Positions 27,255 to 36,550 are shown, numbered from the stretch's first letter. The stretch is DNA of 64,000 nucleotides from Bacilli bacterium (GCA_017525015.1 JAFXUK010000009.1:1-64000), one strand, 5' to 3'. Numbers and translations are program-made. Notes: a model not told the origin generated them from the letters alone.

Positions 27255-28298
27255 ATGAAAGAAAAAATCGAAATATTAAAGAGTGAAGTATTAGAAAAAT
27301 TAGCTAATGCTAAGAACTTAAAAGAAGTAAACGATTTAAAAGTTGAGTATTTAGGCAAAAAAGGCCCAATACAAGAACTTACAGGACACATGAAAGATTT
27401 AGACGTTGAAGAGAAAAAGTCTTTTGGAATGCTTCTAAATGGCCTTAAACAAGATGTTACCAATGCTATTGATTCTAAAATAAAAGAATATCAAGATGCC
27501 GAATTAAATGAAAAGCTATCTAAAGAAAAAATAGACGTAACATTACCAGCTACTACTATTCCAGTAGGTGCTCCAAATATCTTAGAAAAGATAATTGAAG
27601 ATGTAGAAGAAGTATTTATGTCTATGGGCTATGATGTAGTAGATGGACCAGAAGTAGAAGAAGATAAATATAACTTTGAAATGTTAAATATTCCAAAAGG
27701 ACATCCAGCTCGTGATGCTCAAGATACATTCTATATTGAAGATGAATCTATCTTACTTCGTAGTCAAACATCTCCAGTTCAAGTAAGAACTATGTTAGCT
27801 GCTGGTGGAAAAACTCCAGTTAGAATGATTTGTCCTGGTAAAACATATAGAAGAGACGCTGATGATGCTACTCACTCTCATCAATTTATGCAAATTGAAG
27901 GATTACTAGTAGATAAAGATATAAGATTATCTGATTTAAAAGGAACTTTCGATATTATTGCTAAAAAACTATTTGGTGAAGACTGTGTAACAAGATTTAG
28001 ACCTTCATATTATCAATTTACAGAGCCTTCTGTAGAAACAGATATCTCTTGCTTTGTTTGTAAAGGAAAAGGATGTTCACTATGTAAGAATACTGGTTGG
28101 ATAACAGTATCTGGTGCAGGTATGGTACATCCTAACGTATTAAGAGGATGTGGCTACGATCCAAAAGTTTGGTCAGGATTTGCTTTCGGTTTCGGAGCAG
28201 AAAGACTAGCAATGCTAAAATATGGTATTAACGATATTAGAACATTCTATCAAACAGACTTAAGAGAATCAGAAACTTTCGATAGAAAGGATGTGTAA
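27255..28298 (+). CDS. pheS: Phenylalanyl-tRNA synthetase alpha subunit
   Basis: 347 residues from ATG 27255, preceded by GGAGG; the ORF can be read back to 27195, but that lies in the T-box terminator. The N-terminal coiled coil is followed by the class II catalytic core with GHPARDAQDTFY, RSQTSPVQ, TYRRDADDATHSHQF and the motif 3 region GFGAERLAML. It pairs with PheT as an alpha2-beta2 enzyme that charges tRNA-Phe. Confidence 0.97.
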   Translation: MKEKIEILKSEVLEKLANAKNLKEVNDLKVEYLGKKGPIQELTGHMKDLDVEEKKSFGMLLNGLKQDVTNAIDSKIKEYQDAELNEKLSKEKIDVTLPATTIPVGAPNILEKIIEDVEEVFMSMGYDVVDGPEVEEDKYNFEMLNIPKGHPARDAQDTFYIEDESILLRSQTSPVQVRTMLAAGGKTPVRMICPGKTYRRDADDATHSHQFMQIEGLLVDKDIRLSDLKGTFDIIAKKLFGEDCVTRFRPSYYQFTEPSVETDISCFVCKGKGCSLCKNTGWITVSGAGMVHPNVLRGCGYDPKVWSGFAFGFGAERLAMLKYGINDIRTFYQTDLRESETFDRKDV

Positions 28299-28300
28299 TA

Positions 28301-30658
28301 ATGATAAGTTTAAATTGGTGTAAAGATTATATTGATATAGAAAATGAAGACTTACATGAATTAGCTGTTAAAATAACTAAAGCAGGTGTTAACGTTGAAA
28401 AAGTAATTGATTCACGTATAGAAAAACTAGTTATTGGTGAAGTTAAAGATTGTATAGATCATCCAGATAGTGACCATCTACATGTATGCCAAGTAGATAT
28501 TGGTGAAAAAACTGTTCAAATAGTATGTGGTGCTCCTAATGTAAGAAAAGGTCTTAAAGTATTAGTAGCATTACCTGGTTGTGTCCTTCCTGAAGGAACT
28601 ATTGAAGCAGGTAAAATCCGTGGTGTAGAATCAAATGGTATGATATGTGCTTTATTTGAATTAGGATTAGAAGAAAAAAATGATGAAACATATGCTAAAG
28701 GTATTACTGAATTAGATACTGATTTACCAAATGGTACTGATGCTAATATCTTATTAGGTACAGATGATACAGTATATGAATTGGATGTTCATAAACATCG
28801 TAATAATGACTGTTATTATCATGTTGGTTTCGCTTACGAAATAGCATCTATTCTATCTAAAAAAGTAAAACTACCAGATGAATCATATAAAGAAGATAAA
28901 GATAGTATCGATAAACATGTATCTCTAAAAGTTGATACAGAAATGTGTCCATACTATACTGCTAAAATGGTTAAAGGAGTAGTTATTAAAGAATCTCCTG
29001 ATTTTATCAAAAAAAGACTTATTGCAGCAGGTATGAGACCAATTAACAATGTTGTCGATATTTCTAACTACGTAATGTTAGAATATGGAAATCCTCTACA
29101 TTTCTTCGATGCTAAAAAACTAGGAGATAAAATTGTAGTAAGACAAGCTACTAAAGAAGAACCTATAACTACTTTAGATAATCAAGATAGAGTATTATCT
29201 GAAAAAGATATAGTTATTACTGATGGTAAAAAACCAGTATGTATTGCTGGTGTTATGGGTGGTTTAAATACTGATGTTGATGAAACAACTAAAGATATTG
29301 TTATCGAAGCAGCTATCTTCGATGCAGTAAGCATTCGTTATACAGCAGCTCGTCTAGATTTAAAGAGCGAAGCTTCAATTAGATATGGTAAAGGATTAAA
29401 CTACGAATATACTGATTCAGCTATGAATAGAGCATGTCATTTATTAGAAAAATATGCAGATGCAACTATTCTAAGTGGAAAACTAGTTCATGATAAATTG
29501 GATAAAACTGAAAAAGTAGTAGAATTTACTACTAAAGAAGTATCTACATTACTAGGACTAGAATTAACTGATAAAGATGTTGAAACAGAATTGGATCGTT
29601 TAATGTTCCCATATGAACTTAAAAAAGATACATTCAAAGTAACAATACCAAGAAGAAGATTAGATATTGATCCTAATGTTAATGATATAGCAGAAGAAAT
29701 AGGTAGATTATATGGATATGAAAATCTAGAATCTACATTACCAAGAGTACCAGTTCGTAGAGGTGAATATATTGGTGATGTTAAGATTAGAAAAGAAATA
29801 TCTAAAAGATTAAGAGTACTAGGTTTAACAGAAACTAAGACTTATACTCTAACATCTCCAGAAATGGCTAAAATGTTTAGATATGAAGAAAAAGAACAAA
29901 TTAATTTACCAAATCCAATGAGTTCAGATAAATCAATAATTAGAACATCATTACTACCATCATTAGTAAATGTTTATGAATATAATAAAGCTCGTAAAGT
30001 AGAAGATATAAAACTTTATGAAATAGCTAAAACATATGATAAAGATTATAATGAAGATATTAAAGTAGCTATCCTAATGAAAGGTAATTACTTAATTAAT
30101 AACTGGCAACACACAACTACTAAATGTGATTTCTATTGCTTAAAAGGTATTGTTGAAAACTTACTTAATTATTTAGGTTTCAAAAATAGATATTCATTTA
30201 AAGCAGAAGAAATAGCTGACTTACATCCTGGTATTGGAGCTAAGATATTACTAGATAGAGAAGAAATAGGTGTTATTGGTAGAGTTCATCCATCACTTAA
30301 AAAAGATGAAATATATGTAGCAGAAATATCAATGACTAAGTTATATGAAAAACAAATAAAACCTATTAAATTCAAAGAAGCTAATAAATATCCAGAAATA
30401 GTTAAAGATTTAGCATTCGTAGTTGATAACAATGTTGAATCAGAAGTTATTAAAGATCAAATTAAAAAATCTGGTGGTAGATTACTAGATACAGTAGAAG
30501 TATTTGATATTTATCAAATGGAAAATGAAAAATCTATTGCTTACAAATTAACATTCAAAGATAATACAAGAACATTATCAGATGAAGAAGTAATGGAAGT
30601 ATTTAATAAAATAATAAATGAAGTAGAATCAAAGACTTCAGCTAAATTAAGAAGCTAA
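28301..30658 (+). CDS. pheT: Phenylalanyl-tRNA synthetase beta subunit
   Basis: 785 residues, slightly short of the 800 norm. The order is an N-terminal tRNA-binding OB domain (about 40-150, with HPDSDHLHVCQVD), the B3/B4 editing domain (MRPINNVVDISNYVMLEYGNPLH in part), the B5 domain, a catalytic-like core, and a C-terminal ferredoxin-fold anticodon-binding domain (KYPEIVKDLAFVV). It starts two bases after pheS and shares its T-box control. Confidence 0.97.
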   Translation: MISLNWCKDYIDIENEDLHELAVKITKAGVNVEKVIDSRIEKLVIGEVKDCIDHPDSDHLHVCQVDIGEKTVQIVCGAPNVRKGLKVLVALPGCVLPEGTIEAGKIRGVESNGMICALFELGLEEKNDETYAKGITELDTDLPNGTDANILLGTDDTVYELDVHKHRNNDCYYHVGFAYEIASILSKKVKLPDESYKEDKDSIDKHVSLKVDTEMCPYYTAKMVKGVVIKESPDFIKKRLIAAGMRPINNVVDISNYVMLEYGNPLHFFDAKKLGDKIVVRQATKEEPITTLDNQDRVLSEKDIVITDGKKPVCIAGVMGGLNTDVDETTKDIVIEAAIFDAVSIRYTAARLDLKSEASIRYGKGLNYEYTDSAMNRACHLLEKYADATILSGKLVHDKLDKTEKVVEFTTKEVSTLLGLELTDKDVETELDRLMFPYELKKDTFKVTIPRRRLDIDPNVNDIAEEIGRLYGYENLESTLPRVPVRRGEYIGDVKIRKEISKRLRVLGLTETKTYTLTSPEMAKMFRYEEKEQINLPNPMSSDKSIIRTSLLPSLVNVYEYNKARKVEDIKLYEIAKTYDKDYNEDIKVAILMKGNYLINNWQHTTTKCDFYCLKGIVENLLNYLGFKNRYSFKAEEIADLHPGIGAKILLDREEIGVIGRVHPSLKKDEIYVAEISMTKLYEKQIKPIKFKEANKYPEIVKDLAFVVDNNVESEVIKDQIKKSGGRLLDTVEVFDIYQMENEKSIAYKLTFKDNTRTLSDEEVMEVFNKIINEVESKTSAKLRS

Positions 30659-30675
30659 TAAAGCTTCTTTTTTTA
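30650..30675 (+). terminator. Terminator of pheST
   Basis: AGAAGCT/AGCTTCT stem; the loop contains the pheT stop, and a T-tract follows. Confidence 0.9.
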
Positions 30676-30680
30676 TTACT

Positions 30681-30747
30681 TGTTATTAAAAAAATGTTAA
30701 AAACATCTTGACAAATGTATCTGTTATTAATATAATGTTAATAACAG
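30681..30747 (+). promoter_or_regulatory. Consensus promoter with two matching palindromic operators
   Basis: The promoter is perfect: TTGACA (30708-30713), 17-base spacer, TATAAT (30731-30736). A perfect inverted repeat CTGTTATTAA-N7-TTAATAACAG (30721-30747) encloses the -10. A second, imperfect copy TGTTATTAA-N7-TTAAAAACA (30681-30705) lies before the -35 with the same 7-base spacer, 41 bases upstream, about four helical turns. This suggests a dimeric repressor bound at two sites on the same DNA face. The regulator is not identified. Confidence 0.82.
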
Positions 30748-30758
30748 AGGTGATAAAT

Positions 30759-31211
30759 ATGTTTGTTGAAACAGATGTAGTAGAATTTATTAATAGAATT
30801 ATTAATGTTCCCAAGACTAATAATTCCGAAGTAAAAAAGAACATTATTAAATTCCGTGATTATCTAGTATTAACTAAAATGACTGATCAAGAAACAATCG
30901 ACAAGGTAGATAAAATAATAGCTTGTTTAGATTCCATAATAGCAGTTAAAAATACACTAGGTTTTGTTGATATATCCGCTTTAATAAACGCTCCTATAAC
31001 TGAAGAAATAAAAAAACTACGTAAAGTTCCAATCACTCAATCACAATACAGCAATAAACATTATCATCATTATCATAACGATGATAGTGCTAGTTCATGC
31101 TATACCTGTGGAGCTGGTTCATCTAGATCAAGTTATAGTTCAAGTTGTGGAACAAGTTCATCTAGTTCATGCTACAGTTGTGGAAGTTCAGCAAGTAGGA
31201 GTAGATGTTAA
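30759..31211 (+). CDS. Cys/Ser-rich peptide, candidate radical SAM-modified precursor
   Basis: 150 residues from ATG 30759, with AGAGGTGAT before it; an upstream in-frame ATG at 30708 falls inside the promoter. Residues 1 to about 90 form a helical, ordinary-composition part. Then comes a His/Tyr patch (YHHYHND) and a last 40-residue tail almost wholly of Ser, Cys, Gly, Tyr and Arg, with spaced units such as CYTCGAG, SSSCG and SSCYSCG and a C-terminal Cys. There is no signal peptide. The stop overlaps the radical SAM gene start by one base. Helical leader plus Cys-rich core plus adjacent maturase is the layout of ribosomally made, modified peptides (for example thioether ranthipeptides). The leader is long for that class; a metal-binding protein is the alternative. 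Confidence 0.78.
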   Translation: MFVETDVVEFINRIINVPKTNNSEVKKNIIKFRDYLVLTKMTDQETIDKVDKIIACLDSIIAVKNTLGFVDISALINAPITEEIKKLRKVPITQSQYSNKHYHHYHNDDSASSCYTCGAGSSRSSYSSSCGTSSSSSCYSCGSSASRSRC

Positions 31212-32116
31212 TGCAAACAATTAATATATTTGGTCAGGATCTTCTAGTTCGAGATGAAGCATGTACTTGTTCACCTGATAAAGTAATCAAAGGCCTTCCT
31301 TCTTTAAGACTTTATATAAAACCAACAGATAGTTGTAATGCTAGTTGCTTGTTCTGTGCTAATGAACAATCTAAAGACTTTGGAACTATTAACTTAAACA
31401 AACTAGAATATGTTATTTCTTACTTAAAAGAACATCATATCTTACATGGAATAAGTATAACTGGTGGCGAACCGATGATGAATCCTGATATTATTTTTAA
31501 AATACTAGATATGGCTTATCGAATAGATCCAAACATGGAAATCCAAGTATCTACTAATGGATATAACTTATTAAGATTCCTAGATTATCAAGATGTTAAT
31601 AAGTTAGAAAGTATCCACATCTCTAGACATCATTATGATGATGAAAAAAATAAAGAAATATTTCATAGTTCTACTATAGCTTCTACAGAAGATATAGCTA
31701 GATTACAAGAAGAACTAGATGATAAAAGAATAATAAACATTAATACCATTGTAATGAAAGATTACATATCTAATCTAAGAGAAATAAGAAGAATGTTAGA
31801 TTATGCAAGTAGAATAGGAGTATATAAAGTAGGATTTGTATCATTAATGAAATGTAATCAATTCGCTAAAGATCATTTCATCAATTTTAACGATATTTTT
31901 AGCCATTTAGACAAAGATTTTATAGTTGGCCATCACTTTTATAATGCAGAGTATTGTGAGTGCATAGATGGCTTATATTTATCTGAATATAAAAGACTAA
32001 TAGAATTTTATGCTAGAATGGTAAAAGAAAGTACATGTCCATGTACTAATCAATTAGTTTATACCTCTGATAACAGAGTAACTGCCGGATTCGGTAAGAA
32101 ACTTTTATACAAATAA
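31211..32116 (+). CDS. Radical SAM enzyme, candidate peptide maturase
   Basis: 301 residues if the ATG at 31211 is used, which forms a TAATG overlap and has AGGAG at good distance; ATG 31205 is also possible. The 4Fe-4S motif CNASCLFC (CxxxCxxC) lies near residue 40, followed by SITGGEPMMNPD (SAM binding) and QVSTNGYN. Extra Cys pairs occur at the N-terminus (CTC), in EYCECID and in STCPCTN near the C-terminus, which could hold an auxiliary cluster, but this is not a standard SPASM domain. Its coupling to the Cys-rich gene suggests that product as substrate. Other radical SAM chemistry is possible. Confidence 0.85.
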   Translation: MQTINIFGQDLLVRDEACTCSPDKVIKGLPSLRLYIKPTDSCNASCLFCANEQSKDFGTINLNKLEYVISYLKEHHILHGISITGGEPMMNPDIIFKILDMAYRIDPNMEIQVSTNGYNLLRFLDYQDVNKLESIHISRHHYDDEKNKEIFHSSTIASTEDIARLQEELDDKRIININTIVMKDYISNLREIRRMLDYASRIGVYKVGFVSLMKCNQFAKDHFINFNDIFSHLDKDFIVGHHFYNAEYCECIDGLYLSEYKRLIEFYARMVKESTCPCTNQLVYTSDNRVTAGFGKKLLYK

Positions 32117-32144
32117 AAAAAGTGAGTTAATACTCACTTTTTTA
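32114..32144. terminator. Bidirectional intrinsic terminator
   Basis: AAAAAGTGAGT/ACTCACTTTTT stem with TAAT loop between convergent genes. Confidence 0.92.
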
Positions 32145-32151
32145 ATTGTTA

Positions 32152-34539
32152 TTATTTTTGACCAGCTGTATATGTTTGAGTTTCAGTTTTAGTTTTACCT
32201 GTAAATTCCCAACCATCTAAGCTTGAACTTTGACTCCATGTATATTTATATGAAGTAGAAGTTGAAGTTTCAGCTGTTGCATCAATTGTTACAGTTGTTT
32301 TCTTAATACATTTATCACCAGCAGCTACATAACCATCTGGACAACTATGTGAAATGATTTCACCTTTAACAGTCTTGATACATTTAGTACCACTTAACTT
32401 AGCTTCAGCATCTTCACAATAGTATTCTCCTTCAGTATGAGTTACTTTAGAACATGTTGTATTTTCACCAGAACCACTCTTAGTATAACCTTCTGGACAA
32501 ACGTAATCATAAACATCTGTACCAGTAGCATCTATAGTTTGAGTACATTTCTTGCCGTTTAATGTATAACCAGTAGGACATGTATATGTAGATTCTCCTG
32601 GTTTTTCTGTAGCATCTTTAGTAATAGTACATTTCTTACCACTTAATGTACCACCATCTGGACAAGTATATGCACCTGTTCCAGTATGTGGAGTAGCATT
32701 ATATGTGTAAGTACACTTATTACCATTCTTAGTGTATCCACTTGGGCATGTATAAGTTGTTGTCTTAGTAGCTTCTTTAGTAATAGTACATTTCTTACCA
32801 TTTAATGTTCCACCACTTGGACAACTATAAGTTGTATTAGCAATTGGATTAGCACTACTAGTTACATAACATGTAGTACCACTTCTAGTTCCACCACTTG
32901 GACAACTATAAGTTGTTGTAGCAGTAGCAGCATAAGTAGATGATGTATAACACTTAGTACCACTTAATGTTCCACCGTTTGGACAACTATAAGTAGTATG
33001 TGGAGTTTTACTTCTTGTATAGTAAATATATTTATACCAAATACCTTTATTACCACAAGGAGCTCCACAAGTAGCACCAGATACAGCACCTTGTAATACT
33101 AATTTAGAAGTATCACCAGTATATCCAGCACTTGATGATGTCTTATATTGAGTTCCACCATTTACCCAACCACCATAAGTGTAAGTTGTGTTAGATGAAG
33201 CATTATAACTAGATGAGATTGTACATGTAGTACCACTTCTAGTTCCACCTCTAGGACAACTATATGAAGTTGAAGCAGAAGCAGTATAACTTGTTGTTTT
33301 AGTACATTTAGTACTTGCACCAGAACCACTCTTATCATATCCACTTGGACAACTATAAGTAGTTGAACCAGTAGCATCATAAACTTTATAACAACTTGTA
33401 CCATTTCTATCATATCCAGAAGGACATGTATAAGTAGTAGTAGCAGTAGCATCTTTAGTTATAGTACATTTAGTACCACTTAAAGATCCTCCGTTATCAC
33501 AAGTATATGAAGTACCACCAGGTGTATAAGTAGCATCATATGTTTTAGTACATTTAGTTCCACTTAATGTATATCCAGTAGGACATGTATAAGTAGATTG
33601 TCCAGGATGTTCAGTAGCATCTGTATATTTAATACATTTAGAACCGTTTAATGTATATCCAGTAGGACAAGAATAATCAGTTCTAATTTTTTTCTTTTCA
33701 GGTTTTACATATACAGTATGATCAGAACCATCGCTCTTTTTAGCATCAGTAGTAACAACTCTATCTGGACCATAAATTGGAGTAGCATCTATCGTTGCAC
33801 CAGTACTTGTCTTAATACATTTAGTACCACTTCTGTTATATCCAGAAGGACAAGTATATATAGTCTTAGTAGTAGTTACTGCTTTTCTAAATTGATAATA
33901 AGTTATAGTTTTTGTGTAGATACCACTCTTAGCATCTCCATATCCACTATAATCAGTTTCGTCTAATACAGCTTCAGCACTATGTCCTCCACCATTATTA
34001 GAATTATTATTATTGTTAGATGTATTATTTGAATTACTATCATTATTAGTATTATTAGCTATACTATTTGATCCACCATTATTAATAATAGTTTGACATG
34101 TTCCATTAGAACATACTGTAGTACAACCAATTGTATCTAAGATGTAATCTTTTTGTTCACCACAATTTAATTGAACTTTTAAAGCATATTCATTTTCAGA
34201 AATCTTTGTAACTTCAACTTTACTTGAGTTTTCATCACAATAATTCTTATCTTTATCTCTGAATTGAATAATCATATGATTATCAACCATTTGCTTTAAA
34301 GTCATTGAAGTTGATTCACCAACGTTTTTAGGTAACTTATCAACAGTATAATAATCTCTAGCTGCTTCTTTCATAGTCTTGATATTATTAGAATATACTG
34401 AATCGTAGAAAACGTCTAAATCAGCTTTTGGAAATAACCATAAAAGTAATAATATAAATAGGATTAAAAGAATAATCTTAATTAATATATCTTTCCAGTT
34501 AATTCCAGTTGTATACGTTACATGATTTTCTTCGTACAT
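32152..34539 (-). CDS. Surface protein with about 16 Cys-rich repeats
   Basis: 795 residues, with AGGGAGG before the ATG. A short cytosolic start is followed by one strong membrane helix (about 17-38). The next 110 residues form a small domain with a Cys cluster (GCTTVCSNGTC), then an Asn/Ser/Gly linker. The rest is about 16 copies of a 25-30-residue repeat of the form YxCPxGYxxxGxxCxxxxDAT, each with two Cys, like a minimal EGF-like or disulfide-stapled hairpin. One copy carries an insertion with an extra Cys pair (CGAPC). The protein is expected to be anchored in the membrane with the repeats outside. It follows the J-domain-like gene by 18 bases in one transcript. Function unknown. Confidence 0.82.
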   Translation of the reverse strand: MYEENHVTYTTGINWKDILIKIILLILFILLLLWLFPKADLDVFYDSVYSNNIKTMKEAARDYYTVDKLPKNVGESTSMTLKQMVDNHMIIQFRDKDKNYCDENSSKVEVTKISENEYALKVQLNCGEQKDYILDTIGCTTVCSNGTCQTIINNGGSNSIANNTNNDSNSNNTSNNNNNSNNGGGHSAEAVLDETDYSGYGDAKSGIYTKTITYYQFRKAVTTTKTIYTCPSGYNRSGTKCIKTSTGATIDATPIYGPDRVVTTDAKKSDGSDHTVYVKPEKKKIRTDYSCPTGYTLNGSKCIKYTDATEHPGQSTYTCPTGYTLSGTKCTKTYDATYTPGGTSYTCDNGGSLSGTKCTITKDATATTTYTCPSGYDRNGTSCYKVYDATGSTTYSCPSGYDKSGSGASTKCTKTTSYTASASTSYSCPRGGTRSGTTCTISSSYNASSNTTYTYGGWVNGGTQYKTSSSAGYTGDTSKLVLQGAVSGATCGAPCGNKGIWYKYIYYTRSKTPHTTYSCPNGGTLSGTKCYTSSTYAATATTTYSCPSGGTRSGTTCYVTSSANPIANTTYSCPSGGTLNGKKCTITKEATKTTTYTCPSGYTKNGNKCTYTYNATPHTGTGAYTCPDGGTLSGKKCTITKDATEKPGESTYTCPTGYTLNGKKCTQTIDATGTDVYDYVCPEGYTKSGSGENTTCSKVTHTEGEYYCEDAEAKLSGTKCIKTVKGEIISHSCPDGYVAAGDKCIKKTTVTIDATAETSTSTSYKYTWSQSSSLDGWEFTGKTKTETQTYTAGQK
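32270..33870 (-). repeat. Tandem Cys-rich coding repeats
   Basis: About 16 degenerate units of roughly 75-90 bases encode YxCPxGxxxxGxxC modules. Several neighbouring units share long near-identical stretches, which suggests expansion by recombination. Confidence 0.75.
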
Positions 34540-34557
34540 AAATTAACCCTCCCTTTC

Positions 34558-36306
34558 TTATTTTGTTAATGTTTTGCCATGGTTCATAGCATAATTATTT
34601 TGTGCCATACCTTCCATGTCGCCTTGAATTCTTTGGCCGAATGTTTGACCATTTATCAATACATCTACAATTTCGTATTCGAAATCACAACCATTGTTGA
34701 TCCAAGCTTGAATTTCTTCTAGTGGAACGATATCTGGATCATAAATTGGATATCCATTTTCATCAACACCGTTTGTATTTAATTTATTATATACTTCCCA
34801 AGAATCATTAAACATAGTTCTAACTTTTACTCTAGAACCACCAGTGATTCTATAGATTGTTTTATATCCATCTTCAACTACAACTTCGTAGTATTCAGGA
34901 TGTTCACGGAAGTCAATAGTTTCACCATTATCTAAATTAACATATGTTTGATCATAAACATAATCATATTGATTAGCGAATATTAATTGAGCTTCAGTAG
35001 TTATAAGTAAAGCTGATTCTGGATATTGTAATAATTGTTCACTTGTAAATCTATAAGTAACTTCTTTACCATTTTCCATTACTTTAATAGTACATCCGTT
35101 ACCTTTCATAATGTCAGCCATTACTTGACCAACTTCTTCGTAGATAACTCTCATTTCTTCTCTATCTAATGTAGAGTTGATAGCTATTCTTTTATCAGTA
35201 ATCCATTTAACTAATGGGAATACTTCATTTTGACCATATGCAGCTAAGTATTCATCAAATCTTACATGATGTACATTACCAGCAGCAATTTCATCTTCTA
35301 ATAATTGTCTGAAATCATCATTACCTTGTGCATAAGCAGCATGGAATAGATAATAATCAGTATTAAGTGGAGAAATTAATAAGTCAAGTAATTGTAATTG
35401 TCTTAAATCAATTTCTTCCATAGTTTCTGGTGTATAAACACCTTTTGCATATTTAGGATATACACTTAAATCTGCTAATTCATAAGGAACAACAGTTTCA
35501 TCAGAAACTCTTCTATAAATACCAGCAGTATTTAAATCATCTAATAATGCTTGAGCTCTAGTTTCAACTAAAGCATCATCCATGATGTCACCCATATCTT
35601 CGATGGTAACTTGTTCTTTCTCAACTGGAGCTTCAGTTTCAGCAGGAGCTACAGTTTCGGTAGCAGCTTCTGTAGTAGTTTCGGTAGCAGCTTCTGTAGT
35701 AGTTTCAGTAGGTGCTTCAGTTTCAGCAGGAGCTACAGTTTCAGCAGGTGCTTCAGTTTCAACAGGAGCTTCAGTTTCAGTTGGTGCTTCTGTAGCAGTT
35801 TCATTAGCTGCTAAGAAAGCTCTAAGTTCACTAACTTCTTCAGCTGTTAAAGTTTGTTCAACAGCAGTTTCATCACCAGTTTTAGTAGTAAATGCTTGTC
35901 CTTTTAGTAGGTATTTATCAAAATGCATACCACCAATAAATATTGTTGCGATTAAAGCAGTAATACCAAGACCAGCAAGTATCTTTCTACCAACATGTGA
36001 TTTCTCAGGTGCTTCTTCTTCAGAAACAACACGTCTACGAGTTCTACGAGTACTAGCTAAATATTCTTCTAATCTAGCATCATATTCTCTACGAGATTCA
36101 TCGTTAAGTAATGTAGCTGTTGCTTCTTCGATTTTTCTTGTACGAGTATTCATTTCTTCTTCAGTAATTCTACCATCACTGAATAATCTAGCAATTCTTT
36201 CACGTTCAGCAGAAGCTTTAGCAACAACAGTATCTTCAAAAGTAAGATCATCTAAAGCTCTGGAATCTTCGAAATTCATGCCCAAAATTTCATAATAATT
36301 TTCCAT
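34558..36306 (-). CDS. Membrane protein with J-domain-like N-terminus and Thr/Glu-rich linker
   Basis: 582 residues. Residues 1-85 resemble a DnaJ J-domain (NYYEILGM at the start, a late helix ending with DESRREYDARL), but the HPD motif needed to stimulate Hsp70 ATPase is missing. A basic stretch RRTRRRV and one membrane helix (near 108-130) follow. Next comes a linker near 170-240 of repeated EAPVETEAPAET and TTEAATET units, and then a folded extracellular part of 340 residues that I do not recognise. Topology is probably J-like domain inside and large domain outside. It leads an operon with the Cys-repeat protein. Confidence 0.78.
   Translation of the reverse strand: MENYYEILGMNFEDSRALDDLTFEDTVVAKASAERERIARLFSDGRITEEEMNTRTRKIEEATATLLNDESRREYDARLEEYLASTRRTRRRVVSEEEAPEKSHVGRKILAGLGITALIATIFIGGMHFDKYLLKGQAFTTKTGDETAVEQTLTAEEVSELRAFLAANETATEAPTETEAPVETEAPAETVAPAETEAPTETTTEAATETTTEAATETVAPAETEAPVEKEQVTIEDMGDIMDDALVETRAQALLDDLNTAGIYRRVSDETVVPYELADLSVYPKYAKGVYTPETMEEIDLRQLQLLDLLISPLNTDYYLFHAAYAQGNDDFRQLLEDEIAAGNVHHVRFDEYLAAYGQNEVFPLVKWITDKRIAINSTLDREEMRVIYEEVGQVMADIMKGNGCTIKVMENGKEVTYRFTSEQLLQYPESALLITTEAQLIFANQYDYVYDQTYVNLDNGETIDFREHPEYYEVVVEDGYKTIYRITGGSRVKVRTMFNDSWEVYNKLNTNGVDENGYPIYDPDIVPLEEIQAWINNGCDFEYEIVDVLINGQTFGQRIQGDMEGMAQNNYAMNHGKTLTK
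35654..35701 (-). repeat. Exact 24-base tandem duplication in the linker
   Basis: Two identical 24-base units lie at 35654-35677 and 35678-35701, encoding the TTEAATET repeats, with weaker flanking copies. This is a slippage-prone tract. Confidence 0.8.
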
Positions 36307-36532
36307 ATTTTATCCCCCTTTAGAAATTAAAAAAACCTCGTTTCTCGATTGCTTAGCCTACCATATCATAGGGCAAAAGTCAACTTTTTATCCTATAATA
36401 TATAGAACTTTTTCTCTCGAAATTAAGTAATGCTAATCCCTTGTTGTCAAAAAGATTATAACTCAGCCCTATAATAGTGTCAAAATTTGCCCTAATTTCT
36501 GAAAAAAATTTTAATTTTTGCCATATTTATGG
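36307..36532. other. Gene-free spacer with repeated GCCCTA motif
   Basis: No ORF is seen. TAGGGCAAAA occurs at 36369-36378 and its complement-type GCCCTA at 36466-36471 and 36489-36494. The region must hold the divergent promoters of the J-domain-like gene and tmRNA. Confidence 0.5.
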
Positions 36533-36538
36533 TATAAT
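36530..36538 (+). promoter_or_regulatory. Extended -10 promoter of tmRNA
   Basis: TGGTATAAT (extended -10) ends about 12 bases before the mature 5' end. The -35 is weak. Confidence 0.65.
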
Positions 36539-36550
36539 TATCCGGTACTT

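Noticed and set aside
33162..33452. Minus-strand second-frame ORF of Val/Leu inside the Cys-repeat gene
   Set aside because: It results from the repeat's codon pattern; the repeat protein frame is the real one.
35582..36295. Long plus-strand ORF (237 residues) opposite the J-domain-like gene
   Set aside because: It has Ser/Val-rich, repeat-driven composition with no ribosome site; it is the shadow of the Thr/Glu-Ala linker.
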